Shown piece after piece: positions 9,674 through 21,200 of a stretch of 64,000 nucleotides of DNA. Both the position numbers and the translations under genes were made by a program. Positions within the stretch are counted from its first letter, which is position 1. Each line of letters starts with the position of its first letter. Under the pieces are notes generated by a model. It worked only from the letters and a program-made list of their open reading frames with translations, ran no database searches and had not been told where the DNA came from. Origin of the DNA: Limnanthes douglasii subsp. nivea (lineage: Eukaryota > Streptophyta > Magnoliopsida > Brassicales > Limnanthaceae); contig JAUPFV010000003.1 of NCBI GenBank assembly GCA_036936605.1, forward strand, positions 148,894,997 to 148,958,996. The letters run 5' to 3'.

Positions 9674-11676
9674 ATTATGGATGAACAGGGTATGATTTGG
9701 TGAACAACTGTGAGGAAAATCTCGTCGGCAATAATTACCAGAGTAATTTGAACTTTGAAGGGCACGATGGTCAGTGCACTGGATAAACCTTGGATGAGTC
9801 AATATTAGTGGCTCGGAGAAATGAGTTGCTGATGAAAATCGAAAAATTAAGAGCAGAAAAGGAAGCTGTCCAGGGAAATCTTCGTTCCGAGGTTCAAAGG
9901 AAAATGACATAGAAATAGATGAACGTGAAGCTCATCATCATCCTAGGGACAAATATGATAGGTATAAAGGCCATGGTCGATATTTGTTGAGGAGGAAAGG
10001 AAAACGTCACTTGGAATCTTCTGACTCGAGTGATTATTCTCGCTATGACTCACTAGATTCGTCTCCTGAGAGGATTCGTTAGAAGAAAAGAAATGGCAGA
10101 AAGCACGTGGAGTACCATAGAGGAAGAAGTTTGGAGAGGAAAACTCCCAGGGAAAATAATTATCATACTCATACGGATGAGCAAGTTTATAACCAAAGGA
10201 ATTTTCCTTCTAGGAATCAAAATGTCGACTAACAGAATTCAAAGTGGCAACATCAGTATACTTTTCCTTCCGAGGAGGGCCTTTATTTTTCGAACCATGA
10301 AAATTTGAGGGCTAATGTTTATAGGACGGGTCATAATTGGAGAGCTTCTCCATTGTCTTCTGAAATTCTATCAAACAACCTTCCAAAGCATTTTGATATC
10401 TCAAAACTAGAAAAGTTCGACGGATGTCAGGATCCTGATAATCATATCGAGCAGTTTAAAAATTTCATGATCAATTTTGATGATGATAAATTTTTGTGTA
10501 GAGCACTTTCTCAAACTTTCAAGGGAGTGGCTTCCAAGTTGTATAACAGGCTTCCGCAAGGTTCTATAAATAATTTCGACATGTTTTGGAATATCGTCAG
10601 GCCATATTTTGTGGGGAGTAAAACATTCTGAGCCAATGGAGATACGATAATCTACTACAGGCAAAGAGTTGAGGAGAGTCTGAAAAATTATATTAACCGC
10701 ATTTTGAAAATGAAAACGGATATGGAGTATTGCAAAGACTCTATGCACTAGTAGCTTTCAGAATGGGGCTTTTCCCTGGGATTTTGAAAGATATAGTGGT
10801 TGAGAGTCAAGCGATGACTATTGGAGCTATACTGGATCAAGTTGAAAAGAGAATTCTGGTAGAGGAAACTCAGGCCTCGGAGAAAGGATCAAGCGATCAG
10901 CTGGATCAGAATCAATTTCAGAGGACTGAGTCTAGCAACCAAGTACCTCGTGTAAATATGCAGCCTAAAGCGGTGAGCCAATACCCGCCGAGGCCAAGAA
11001 CGAATCAGCAGAACTACAACACGCAGCAAGGAGCTAGGCCTATTTTGAATAAGTGGATTCGTCTGGATTATTTTGCAGAACTGACAGAGAATGTGGCAAC
11101 AATATTTGACAAGGCTAAGACAACAGTACAATTCTGAAATCCTTTTCCTATCCAAACTCCAATGGAGAGTAGAATCGCTAATAGGTTTTGTAAGTATCAT
11201 GAAGATATTGGACATGATACAAAGGAGTGCATTGCTTTGAAGAAAGAAGTGCAAGCATTAATTTAGAACGACATGTTACTGGATTTTGTGTAAAAACATA
11301 CCCAGAAAGTTTTGGTGGCAAGGCTGTTCCAAAGAATATTGACAGCACAATGGTTATATCCGAAGAGGTAGATGCTTTTGATATTGTTACAGACTATATG
11401 GATCCCAAGGTGGGACGCAATGACATAAATTTGGTAGAGGAAATTGTTCCCAGGGGAATAGTTGGCGATCTTTGTGCGTTTTTTGAGGCATTAGCTATTT
11501 TTGGAGGTGATACTATTTCAGGAAATTCCAACAGTTCACGGAAAAGGCACATGATTAATTTGACTACACAATTGGAAGTGGGGGCTTCAACACAGATGTA
11601 CCGTTTGCCCTCTCCAATTATCTGTTTTGATGATGATGACATGAGGAATGTGGCATTATTGGCAAGAGCTTTTTGA
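9674..11676 (+). pseudogene. Gag of element F
   Basis: The frame starts near 9674 and is interrupted by stops and frameshifts. It shows an N-terminal coiled coil ('LLMKIEKLRAEKEAVQGN', about 9830), the gag core 'KLEKFDGCQDPDNHIEQF' (about 10415), 'NRLPQGSINNFDMFWNIV', then an open stretch 10730-11137 rich in Gln/Pro/Asn, a Cys/His motif 'FCKYHEDIGHDTKECIAL' (about 11190) and a final open part 11227-11676. It ends 'CFDDDDMRNV' plus seven unrelated residues. In B and C that acidic motif marks the gag-protease border, so F keeps gag up to that point. Confidence 0.8.
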
Positions 11677-11699
11677 AGGACGTTTATTATGATCTAGTC

Positions 11700-12111
11700 T
11701 TTGCAATATGTTAGCTAAGACTGGGGGGGCATACTCATATGAATGTTTTCGAAGAGATTTTTTCAAGGGCATAAAATGATTTTCATATGAATGTTTTCGA
11801 AGAGAGTTTTTCGAAGGCACAAAATATTGGGAAATCTTGATACGTTCTAGCCTTCGCTAACATATTGCAAGGACTGGGGGGCTATACGCATTCATATGAA
11901 TTTTGTCAAGAAGGTAAAGTGTTACGCATATTTTTGACGAGATGGATTGTTTTCGAATAAATCATTTTATAAACTTAGAATGATTACTTTGAGGAAGCTA
12001 TAAAGTTATTTCCTAGGAGATATCTCTCGAGGAAAGTTAGAGGTGAGAAGAAATTCGAAGGTTACATCACAGTCCTCGTTAAAAACATTTTCACAAGGAC
12101 TGGGGGGCTAC
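11700..12111 (+). repeat. Repeated polypurine tract region of element F
   Basis: The motif 'aaggactggggggctac' lies directly before the 3' LTR (12095-12111), as expected of a polypurine tract. Two near-copies lie upstream: 'aagactgggggggcata' (about 11716-11732) and 'aaggactggggggctata' (about 11869-11886). Between them, 'catatgaatgttttcgaaga' occurs at about 11737 and again at about 11785. Only the last tract is placed to prime plus-strand synthesis. Confidence 0.78.
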
Positions 12112-12458
12112 TGATAAGGAAGAATAAAATATAAGGGGGAAAATTGCAAAGAAGTACTAAAATTAGGGAAAGATTGCAAAGTAAGTATTGAAGTAGGATT
12201 AATTGTAAGTCAACAATAAAAGTAAGGGATAAGCTTGTAATTAAGAGGTAGTTAGGCATGTGGGTCCCATTAATTTTATTATAAAAAGACCCTCCAGATT
12301 TGTAAAAAGGGTAATCATTATTATAATATACTTTTGCTCTCTACATTTATTTAGTTTCTCTCTCTAAAAGAATCATCATTAAAAGCTTGTTATCATAATA
12401 TAGTCCTTCATAATATTGTTCGATACTAATTACCCCTTCGTAGATTCTTAAATCATCA
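12112..12458 (+). repeat. 3' LTR of element F
   Basis: It starts TGATAAGG and ends AATCATCA, 347 bp, with canonical TG...CA ends. It is followed by taaga and the resuming coding sequence of element B. Confidence 0.87.
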
Positions 12459-13027
12459 TAAGAGACATTGCAGGGCCTCATCAAAACGTCGTGGTGATAG
12501 GGGCATCCATAGGAGGAAATGATATACATCGAATCCTGATTGACACAGGTAATTCCGTAAACATATTGTTCTTAAGCTCCTACAAAATGATGAGAAACCC
12601 TTCGGTTATTCGACGTTCTAACAGAACCATTGTGGGTTTCACAGGGAGTTCGGCAGATGTGGTTGGAGAATTCGAAGAGAAAGTTTTGCTAGGCAAATGT
12701 CCTTTCAAGAAAATGGTGAGGGTAGTATTTGTTGTGGTGGATTTCCCAACGTCTTATAATGCGATATTTGGGAGATCTTGGCTCTCTAGGATGCCTGATG
12801 TGGCTTCTACTGTCCATCAGTGTTTAAAATATTTTGTGCAGGGACAAGTGGGTGTTGTTCGAAGCAGTCAGAAGGTCGCTAGGGAATGTTATGTGACTGC
12901 CCTTGCCTCGAATTTTTTGAAGGCAGACAAGGTTAACAAAGATTATCAGCTATTGGAGCCTTCCGTCTATGAGAATGAGACTAATAATCCAAGGGAGGCT
13001 CCTAATGTCATAATACCTATAAAATAA
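12459..13027 (+). pseudogene. Aspartic protease region of element B
   Basis: Continues element B after F. It is open for 178 codons from 12491. 'RILIDTGNSVNILF' holds the intact D-T-G catalytic motif, followed by 'VVVDFPTSYNAIFGRSWLS', the second half of the retropepsin fold typical of plant gypsy elements. It ends with a linker rich in Asn, Glu and Pro before RT. The frame is the best preserved part of B, but the element lacks an uninterrupted gag and is truncated in RNase H. Confidence 0.85.
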
Positions 13028-13970
13028 GTTGAAATCCATTCCCTAATTGAGGGAAAAAATGTTAAAATCGGTACAAAGATGGCACCAAGTTTGAAACAAA
13101 GGCTACTATCTTTTTTTATCAAATAATCTATATGTGTTTGCATGGTGCAGTGAGATATCACCGGAGTGCCATCTGATGTAATTTGTCATAAGCTGTCGGT
13201 ACGAGCTGATGTGTGACCAGTTGTACAAAGAAGAAAGTCCTTCTCGAAAGAAAAAGCATATATAATTGTTCAAAAAGTTGATCGCTTGATCAAGATGGGT
13301 CATATCAAAGAATATGAGTACCCATTATGGACTGCCAATCCCGTTTTGGTAAAAAAAAAAAGAATGGAAAATGGCGCATGTGTATTGACTTTACTGATCT
13401 TAATAGGACATGCCCCAAAGATCCTTATGCCGTCCCTCAGATAGATCAACTAGTGGTTTCTACCTCTGGGAACAAGCTATTGTCTTTTATAGATCCATTT
13501 TTGGGGTACAACCAGATACAAGGAGATCTGAAAGGGCCAAGATCACACCACTTTTGTTACAGATTGGGGTCTCTATTGTTATAAAGTGATGTCGTTCGAA
13601 TTTAAAAATGCTGGGACTACCTATTAAATGTTAGTGAATAAAGCTTTTGCTAGTCAGATTGGCAGAAATATGAAAGTTTACATAGATGACATGATGGTGA
13701 AGAGCCTTGAAGAAGATGCACATATATCTGATCTTCGAGAGACGTTTTTCAACTTAGATGTTGTCGATTTAAAATTAAACCCTGAGAAATGGCTTTTTTG
13801 GGTCCGGTCTGGAAATTTCATGGGTTATGTTATAAGTGAAAAAGGGATTCAACCTGATCCAGATCAACCCAATGGTCTATTAGCTATGAACCCTCCTCGG
13901 AGCACTAAAGAAGTTCAAGATCATCAGATAATTGTGCGCCATTTTTTCAGGCATTAAGGAATGCCAAAAA
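13028..13970 (+). pseudogene. Reverse transcriptase of element B
   Basis: The region contains 'ITGVPSDVICHKLSVRAD', 'VQKVDRLIKMGHIK', 'NGKWRMCIDFTDLNRTCP' (13365-13420), 'FLGYNQIQGDLKG' with the first catalytic Asp position altered to Pro ('IDPFLGYNQ'), and 'VYIDDMMVKSLEED' (13677-13720). Frameshifts separate these blocks and a poly-A run at 13352 disrupts the frame. A segment of the thumb is deleted near 13915, where 'STKEVQ' jumps to sequence for 'SSDNCAPFFQALRNAKNF'. Confidence 0.83.
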
Positions 13971-14164
13971 CTTTAACTGGTCCTCGCAGTGTGATCAAGC
14001 ATTTCTTGAAATAAATAAGCATTTGTCTTCACCCAAGATTCTCTTTAAACCTGTTGAGGGAGAGAAACTCTATATGCACTTAACTGTGTCTGAATATGCA
14101 GTAAGTGTTGTGCTAGTAAGAGAAGTGGACAATTATCGCCGTCTGATTTATTATATTAGCAAAA
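13971..14164 (+). pseudogene. RNase H start of element B, truncated
   Basis: Reads 'MHLTVSEYAVSVVLVREVD' and 'YYISKS', the start of the gypsy RNase H, and then stops at 14164 where minisatellite DNA begins. The rest of pol and the 3' LTR of B are missing. Confidence 0.75.
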
Positions 14165-14907
14165 GTATGTTTCTCGAATGGTAGATGCAAAACATGTTTT
14201 AGATAGATGATAGATACGAAACGTTAATACAGGTATATGCAAAAAAAATAAGTTTTTAAAAAAAATTCAAAACATATCATGAGTGGTTCTAGTTTTGTTC
14301 GTCTTAAAAAAACAAAACCATCAATATTTTCGGATTTTTCCCGAGTTACGGTTTAAAAGATACAAAATTTTAATTTTTTTAAATTAAAGGGTAAACGAAG
14401 AAGATGCGAAACCTTCTTTATTTTGATAGATTCGAAACCTCCTTCAATTTGATAGATGGAAAACCTTCTTTATTTTGCTAGATGCGAAACCTTCTTTATT
14501 TGCTAGATGAAAAACCTTCTTTATTTTACTGGATGCGAAACCTTCTTTTGTTTTGGTAGATGATAAATCTCTTTGTTTAGATAGATGCGAAACAGTCTTT
14601 ATTTTGGTAGATGCGAAACTTCTTTGTTATGATAGATGCTAGATGTGAAACCATACAAATAAGAAACGTGTGTAAAATATATTTAAAAAAAACGAAACAT
14701 ATCATGAGTGGTACTAGTTTTGTTCGTCTTAAAAAACAAAACCAATGGTATTTTTGAATTTTTTTTCCGAGTTACGGTTTAAAAGATACAAACCTTTAAA
14801 AATTATAATTAAAAAAAAGAAAGAGAAGTTGGTTACTAAATTTTATATAGAAGGGTATTTGAGGTATAAAGTCTCTTATTTTTTTACGCCTTTATTCGTA
14901 ATAGGTT
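14165..14907. repeat. Degenerate minisatellite flanked by direct repeats
   Basis: The core (about 14400-14650) has roughly nine diverged copies of a 27-29 bp unit close to 'tagatgcgaaaccttctttattttg'. Two imperfect direct repeats of about 110 bp flank it (about 14260-14375 and 14685-14800), both containing 'ctagttttgttcgtctt' and 'cgagttacggtttaaaagat'. A related locus lies at 46490-47110. No coding potential is seen. The unit is not CRISPR-like: there are no conserved repeats with unique spacers. Confidence 0.75.
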
Positions 14908-15579
14908 TGTTGGATGGGTCTTAAATGGTAAGTCTCCCACATCTTTATATCTATATAATTTTTAAATACATCATGAAAAATTTAAAACTTATAAATGTTT
15001 TAGAATAATAAAAAATAAATATATCAAATACCTACAAAAAAAAGATTAAGACAATCAACCAAACAAACAAAAAACCCAATTCACCACCAATGATTCACCA
15101 ATCAATTAACCAAACCACAAAAAAAATCAAGACAAACAACCAAACAAACAAGAAATCCAATTCACCACCAATGATTCACCAATTAATTAACCAAACACAG
15201 ATTTAATCACGAAAAATAAGCAACAGTAAAGTAAATCAACACATAATATTTATTTTACGTGGGAAAACCTCTTCGACCTGGAGTAAAAAACCACGACACT
15301 TATCAGGAGTCCATCCAAACAACTTCTATTATTATTATTATGATAAGTTGGGGGTACAAGTATATCCAATTGGATGTTATAAATATCTAAAAACCCTCCA
15401 ACAATCTTAAGCATACTAAACTAACAAGAAGAGAAGTAAAAGTGAAGAATATCATCAAAATACTGCACCATTATGAAAATAATTTCTCTCGAACCCTAAC
15501 ACCAAATCATAATCCAACTAATTAGATTGAAGTGGTAGATGTCCTAGACACGTTGTCCAAAATTTAGCAAAAGCTGACA
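14908..15579 (-). repeat. 3' LTR of copia element E
   Basis: Its right end (LTR start on minus, TGTCAGC) abuts a polypurine tract at 15580-15596. It aligns with 27738-28222 over 'ccaaacaaacaagaaatcc', 'aaaataagcaac.gtaaa' and 'gagtccatccaaac'. It is about 190 bp longer than the other copy, mainly from an internal tandem duplication of about 75-80 bp (about 15034-15190). The left end near 14908 is approximate. Confidence 0.7.
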
Positions 15580-15596
15580 CCATTTCCCCCTCGATC
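15580..15596 (-). other. Polypurine tract of copia element E
   Basis: Minus reads 'GATCGAGGGGGAAATGG' directly before the LTR start TGTCAGC. It is well placed to prime plus-strand DNA synthesis. Confidence 0.7.
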
Positions 15597-15639
15597 AGAC
15601 CTTTTTACTGTAACTGCACTCAACAGATCCAAAAATACA

Positions 15640-17690
15640 ACATGAAGTGATCACTTAAACCTCATCCGAGTGAGCTTAATACAAAGATTAATCTTGTTTC
15701 CGGGGATGACCTTAGTCAGCATGTGTGCACTATTCTTATTAGTGTGAACTTTCTTAAATTTTATTTCCTCTGTCTCGATCAAATCTTGCAACCCATGATA
15801 TCTCACATCAATATGTTTAGTGCGTGCGTGATACATTTAATTATTGCTCAAATTCTTAAGACTGTGATTATCGCATAGTACTTCATACCCATCTTACTTC
15901 AACACAAACTCTTGAAGGAACCTCTTAAGCCAAAAAATCTCTTTGCTTTCCTCCACTATTGCAATATACTCTGCCTCAATTATTTACCATATTACACATT
16001 TTTATAGCTTGAATTTCCAAGAAATTGTTGCCCATGTAAATATAAACACATAACCTGAAGTAAACTTCAGGTTATCAAGATCACCAATCATTTCAACATT
16101 TATATGTCCTTCCAGTATAAGTTTTTCATCTATATAACATAAAATCAAAGATGACATGTCTTAAGAGTATACGAAAATCCTTTGCTGCTTTCCGATGAAC
16201 TTTTCTTAGATTCGATAAATACTTACTCACTAAACCGACATTATATGTAATATATAGTCTTAGACACACCATATCTTACATCAAAGAACCAACAACACAA
16301 AATTAGACACTAATTGACATATCTTATTTCTCTTTCTATGTTGTAGGACACCCATCTTTGCTTAACTTAAAATATGTAACTAATAGATATTAATTGGCTT
16401 GATATTTTTCATATTGAAATTTTCAAGTACATAATCAATATATTTCTCATGTGATCGCCATAAATTTCAGGATTTCTCATCATGAATAATCTCCGTGCTT
16501 AAGATTTTCTTTGTTGGATCCAAATCGTTCATATCATCTCAGTATCTTGCATGACTATTAATATATCATCTACATATAGAATAAGTGGAATGATATTACC
16601 TCTACGTAACTTTCTAAAATATACACAAATATTAGCATGCGTATGATTGTAACCATTATTTATCATAAACGAGTCGAATTTCTGATACTACTGCCTTGAC
16701 GCTTATTTAAGCCCATACATATTTTTCTTCAGCTTATAATATTTTCTTTCCTTTTATTTTCAAAACCTTCGTGTTGCTCTATGTATATTTCCTCATACAA
16801 CTTACCATGTAAAAATATGGTTTTTATATCAAGTTTTTCCAACTCAAGATTAAGACTTGCAATTAAGCCCAACACATTTCTGATAGAAGTCATCATGACA
16901 ACTAGAGAGAATATATCATCAAAATCATTGCCTTTATCTGATTGCAACCATTTACTACCAATATACCTTTCCGCTTAATTTTCTTGTAATTTATCTTCTT
17001 CTTAAAAACCCATCTATTTTCAAGACTTCCTTGCCATTATGAGGTTTCGCGAGCTCATAAGTTTCATTCATTTTCAAAAAATTCATCTATTCATTCATAG
17101 CATAAAGCCATAGATTTTTCTCCTAATGAGATAACATTTTTTATTAATTCTCTGGCTCTATGTCTTCAGTAACTAGAATAAAATCCAAGCTTGGATACCT
17201 TGTTGAAGGTTTTCTCTCCCCTAGTTTACCTTCGAACCTATGTAACCTCTACACGAGGGTTGGTTGCTCCCCTTATTCATGATATTCTTTATCATGAAGT
17301 TCTTACTCCAAGAAGGTCTCATTAAAATCATCATCTTGTAAATCACCATTAGGTTTAGCATCCTCAAAATCATCAGGAACCACATCAACATACTTATTTT
17401 TGGGTTGATTTACATAAAGAATGGTAAAATAAGAAATAACGTTAGTAGTATTAAAAGATATATCAAAGGTATAAGTAAACCTTTGTAGTTCAAGAAATAC
17501 TCCATATTAGGGACCCAATTATATTAAGTGCATGTATCTACAAACCGTTTTGAATATGAATTATCAACATGATGACATTCACTAATAGCACAAATCAAAG
17601 ATGCATAATCAATACCAGTAGAATCAATAGCTGCAATATTTTTATTATCACCCTCATTTTATGAATCTGACTTGTTATCTTTTGCTTTTG
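15640..17690 (-). pseudogene. Pol of copia element E: protease remnant, RT, RNase H; integrase lost
   Basis: Read on minus from right to left. About 17640-17490 is a protease relic ('RFVDTCT' followed by a stop and 'NWVPNMEYF', where DTG is expected). No integrase core is found. RT begins near 17180 ('LWLYAMNE', 'NETYELAKPHNGKEVL'), continues with 'LEKLDIKTIFLHGKLYEEIY' (about 16850-16790) and holds an intact YVDD at 16562-16581. RNase H ends at 15651 with 'RTKHIDVRYHGLQDLIE' and 'MLTKVIPGNK', the usual copia C-terminus. Many frameshifts and stops. Confidence 0.83.
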
Positions 17691-18404
17691 TCCATTAATA
17701 ATAATATTTTTATATATGACCAGGCTTGCTGCAATAGTTACATGCCTTAGTCTCTTTCCCATCTATGGACTTGGATATTCCTTTTGAGTTACCATAAAAT
17801 TCAGAACATTATTATTCCTCTATTATTAGTAACAAGAGCGTGCAAATTTCAACTCCCATCTCATTTATTCTAATCTCTTCATTGAACATGTGTTTGTTCC
17901 ATAATATTCAAAGATAAAATACCATATGGAGCAAAGTTACTAACAGTCACAACCAAAGTCTCTCAATTGTCCGATAAAGAAATCAATAAGAACAAATTAT
18001 AAAACTCATCATCAAGAACAATATTCATAGTAGTCAACTTGTTCATAATATCCCAGAAGTCATTGAGATGCTCGAAAACTGACTTTTCACTTTTCAATTT
18101 CAAATTAACAAGTTTTCAAATAAAAAAATCTTTGTCATGAACAATCTTCATTTCATAAATACCTTCCAATTTTTTTCCACAGATCATACAAGTTAGACTC
18201 TTGAGAAACATGATTGAAGATGCTAATATTAACCGATTGTCTAATGATCCCATTTTTCCCAACTTTTATCAATTTTTTTTCTTATCTTGCGGTTTTACAA
18301 GTCTAATGGAATTACTATAAACATCTCTAGTTGGATCAAATATATATTTGCAATACAACAACTCATCCATCATCGATAATTAAATATAATTATTGGTTGA
18401 TGTC
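17691..18404 (-). pseudogene. Gag of copia element E, main part
   Basis: On minus the N-terminal side near 18380-18290 reads 'MMDELLYCKYIFDPTRD'. The C-terminal side has the zinc knuckle 'CNYCSKPGHI' at about 17745-17720, where the last Cys of CX2CX4HX4C is lost. In between are remnants of the UBN2-type gag helix bundle with stops. The first codons of gag lie on the far side of element C at 27669-27685. Confidence 0.75.
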
Positions 18405-18409
18405 AATTT
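18405..18409. other. Target-site duplication of element C, left copy
   Basis: AATTT directly before the LTR start TGATGAG; the same five bases follow the 3' LTR end at 27664-27668. A 5-bp duplication is normal for gypsy integration. Confidence 0.8.
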
Positions 18410-18779
18410 TGATGAGTTCGGAATATTCAGACACAACCCACTATATAATCCAAACAGGGGTAATCCGGACAATGACATGTCACTAAATAATATGGACATG
18501 ATAATAGTAAAACATCTTTTGACTAAGTTATTTGTTAATATACTTAAAATATTAATGGGTCCTTAAACTTAACCCGGTTTCATAAGTTGATCTGTAAGCC
18601 CATGAGTCCTTAATAAAGAGTATAAATACCCAAACCACTCTCATTAATGAGGGTAATGAACATTTAATACAACCAGGCTGCTCAATTAACTCACTACTTT
18701 ACACACCAACCACTTAATACTAAAAAAACTTCACAAAACACGTTACAAAATTACCCCCATCCTAAAATAAATCAAACCA
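18410..18779 (+). repeat. 5' LTR of element C
   Basis: 370 bp, starts TGATGAG and ends ACCA. A TATA-like 'gtataaatacc' is at about 18620, so transcription would start downstream of it. It shares its layout with the LTRs of A and B. Confidence 0.85.
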
Positions 18780-18799
18780 AATTGACGACCATAGTGGGA
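18780..18799 (+). other. Primer-binding region of element C
   Basis: 'aattgacgaccatagtggg' directly follows the LTR; one base differs from the copy in B. Confidence 0.6.
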
Positions 18800-18852
18800 G
18801 TGTGAGGGTGCTTGAGTCTTACATTCAAAACCACTAGAAAAGACCAGTTCGG

Positions 18853-20680
18853 ATGGATCCGAACGAGTAGGGAACTCCACCACCTGTGGTGGAAGTAGTT
18901 GGGGAAAACAAGGAATACATCATCGAATAGCGAGACAAGTTGAGAACAGAAATAGAGGCGTTAAGGGCCATAAAACAAGCAAAAAATGGTATAAGAGAGA
19001 AGTCAGGGGGGTCAACTATCCATCAAACTGACAACCTTATGGAGAATGATCATTCAGCAAAGACTCATCTGAGTTCAAAAAAGACCCATGTTAGTTCTAA
19101 GAAGACTCACCGGTCTAAGCCAGTTGAAAGTTTAGATTCTGAGTCCTTCAGCAGCTCTTCGAACGAGGCTGAGCTTGAGGAGTCTTTGTCATCAAGCAAT
19201 GATGAAGGGAGGACCAGAAAGAAGCAGAGACTAGTTAAAAATATTCAAGAAAGAGAGAGATAGGAATGGGAGGCTTAAAAGACATTTGGGCAAAGGGTCA
19301 TCTCACAACCACAACCACAGACATGTTGATCAGTTGCTGATCGATCCTTTTGCCTTTCAAACCGAACCAGGTATTTTCGCAACACATAATGAAGACAAAG
19401 TCTTCAGTCGTAATACGAATTGGAGACATTCACCTTTCTCTTTCAAAATACTATCCGGAAACCTACCTAAAAGGTTTGACAGCTCTAAAATGGAGAAGTG
19501 TGATGGAAGTAAGGATCCGGACAACCATCTGGAGTAGTTCAAGAACTTCATGATGAATTTCGATGATGATGACAAACTTTTATAGAGAGCCTTCTCCCAA
19601 TCTTTTACGAGAAGTGCTCTTAAGTGGTACAACAGCTTACCCCAGGGGTGTATCAGAAACTTTGATACATTCTGGGTTGCCTTCTGAAGGCAATTTGTGG
19701 GAAGTAAGGAGGTGAAGGGCAATGGAGATAAAATTATCCATTGTGCCCAAGATCCAAATGAATCCTTAAAAGACTACATAAGTCGGTTCGTGAATACCAA
19801 GAACGGGTTAGCAGATTTCTTCGAACAGGTGGCAATTGCTTCCTTAAGATAAGGGTTAACCCTGAGAATCTGGCCGATGAATCCAAGAAAACCAAGGTGC
19901 ATCGTCAGATGAGGTCCACCACAAAAGCTCAAAACTAGTCTGGTTATAAGGCTAAGGAGACCGGAAACGGGTCCAACGGGGCTAAACAAACTCAATCCAA
20001 CTAGAATCAATCTCAGAGCCAGCAATCAAGGAGTAAAAGAGATCCTTGGGTTCAACCGGAGTGGTTTGCAGAATTCAAAGAGAATGTAGCCGCAATATAT
20101 GACAAGACCAATGAGAAAGTTCATTTTCGGAAACCAGCAACACTATAGTCATCTCTAGAGAGTCGAAATACTTGCTTTTGCTAATATCATAATGATATAG
20201 GCCATAATACTCAAGACTGCATAGCTTTGAAACAAGAAATGCAAAATCTTATTAATAGGGGCAAACTGGGAGCTTATGTCAAAAGAAAAATTGGAAACAG
20301 GCCTGGAAATGCTCATTGGACAGGTCCTACAAACAATGTGGGAATATCTGCTCAAGAAGGGGAAATGGTGATCCTTAACATATTTGATGTTGATTCTGAG
20401 TAGTTGGATCCCGATCCAACTCAGAATAAAGTGAGGGTCATAACAGAACAGACCAATATGGTGTCTGGATGGATTAGTTTCTTCGAGTCACTCACAATCT
20501 TTGGAGGATATACCATGACAACGCCCACTCCTTCATCAAGAAAGAGGCATGTTCATAGTCTGGCTACTTAGTTGGAAGGGGGCATGTCTTTTTATCAGTG
20601 CCAAACCCCTTTTCCCATTAAAGTTTTTGATGACGATGATTTAAGAAATATTGTTGGGCCTCATGAGGATGCTGTGGTGA
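18853..20680 (+). pseudogene. Gag of element C
   Basis: ATG at 18853 ('MDPNE', then a TAG). A charged coiled coil ('LRTEIEALRAIKQAKNGI'), a Ser-rich acidic stretch (19080-19210), the gag core 'MEKCDGSKDPDNHLE' (about 19490-19535), 'SLPQGCIRNFDTFW'-like sequence near 19640 with one changed codon, and the Cys/His motif 'YHNDIGHNTQDCIALKQEM' (about 20185-20240), where the residue after the first Cys is a stop. The acidic 'DDDDLRNIVGPHED' at 20630-20672 leads into protease. About eight stops or shifts interrupt the frame. Confidence 0.85.
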
Positions 20681-21200
20681 TATGAGCATCTATTGGGGGC
20701 AATGATATCCGACGAATTCTGATAGATACAGTAAGTTCGGCAAACATCCTCTTTTTGAGCTTCTACAAGCAGATGAAGAATTAGGCCGTTATTCAACGGT
20801 AAAAAAGAACCATTATGGGCTTCATAGGGAGCTCTACGGATGTAATCAGGGAGTTTGAGGAAGAGAAACTGTTGGGCAAGGGGCCTTTTAAAAAGCTGGT
20901 CAGGGTGTTATTCGTTGTGGTAGATTTCCCCACATGCTACAATGCAATCTTTGGGAGGTACTGGCTCTCTAGAATGCATGTTGTGGCCTCAACAGTCCAC
21001 CAGTGTTTGAAGTATGCAGTTCAGGGGCAAGTGGGTGTTGTCCGGAGTAGTCAGAAGATATCAAGGGAGTGCTATGCAACTGTACTTGCTCCTAAAAATT
21101 TGGGATCAGTTCAGATTAATGAAGATTAACAGTTACTGGGGCCTTCTGAGGGAGAGGGTGAGATTTATGACCCTAGAGAGGCCCTAGTGTTATAATACCA
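20681..21200 (+). pseudogene. Aspartic protease region of element C
   Basis: 'RILIDTVSSANILF' at about 20715-20755 replaces the catalytic D-T-G with D-T-V, unlike B at 12530. The second half from 20815 is open ('VVVDFPTCYNAIFGRYWLS'), followed by the linker 'VHQCLKYAVQGQVGVVRSSQ'. The active-site change alone would abolish processing. Confidence 0.83.

Larger units (their letters stand above)
9270..12458 (+). mobile_element. Element F: gag-only nonautonomous LTR retrotransposon inserted in B
   Basis: Two LTRs of about 330-348 bp, starting (T)GATAAG and ending CATCA, bracket 2.5 kb holding only a gag-like frame. There is no protease, RT or integrase. This fits the gag-only nonautonomous class described in plants as TR-GAG. 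Its gag is related to that of the Tat elements here, so an autonomous Tat relative probably mobilises it. The right flank is taaga; the left flank ends gaccta and seems to have lost a few bases, so the 5-bp target duplication cannot be confirmed. Confidence 0.85.

Noticed and set aside
9554..9910. Minus-strand open frame across the F LTR and primer site
   Set aside because: It spans the LTR-primer junction, which cannot be coding in that element, and has no domain.
14400..14650. Regular short repeats reminiscent of a CRISPR array
   Set aside because: Units are degenerate and adjacent, without unique spacers of fixed length, and the setting is a plant genome; it is a minisatellite.
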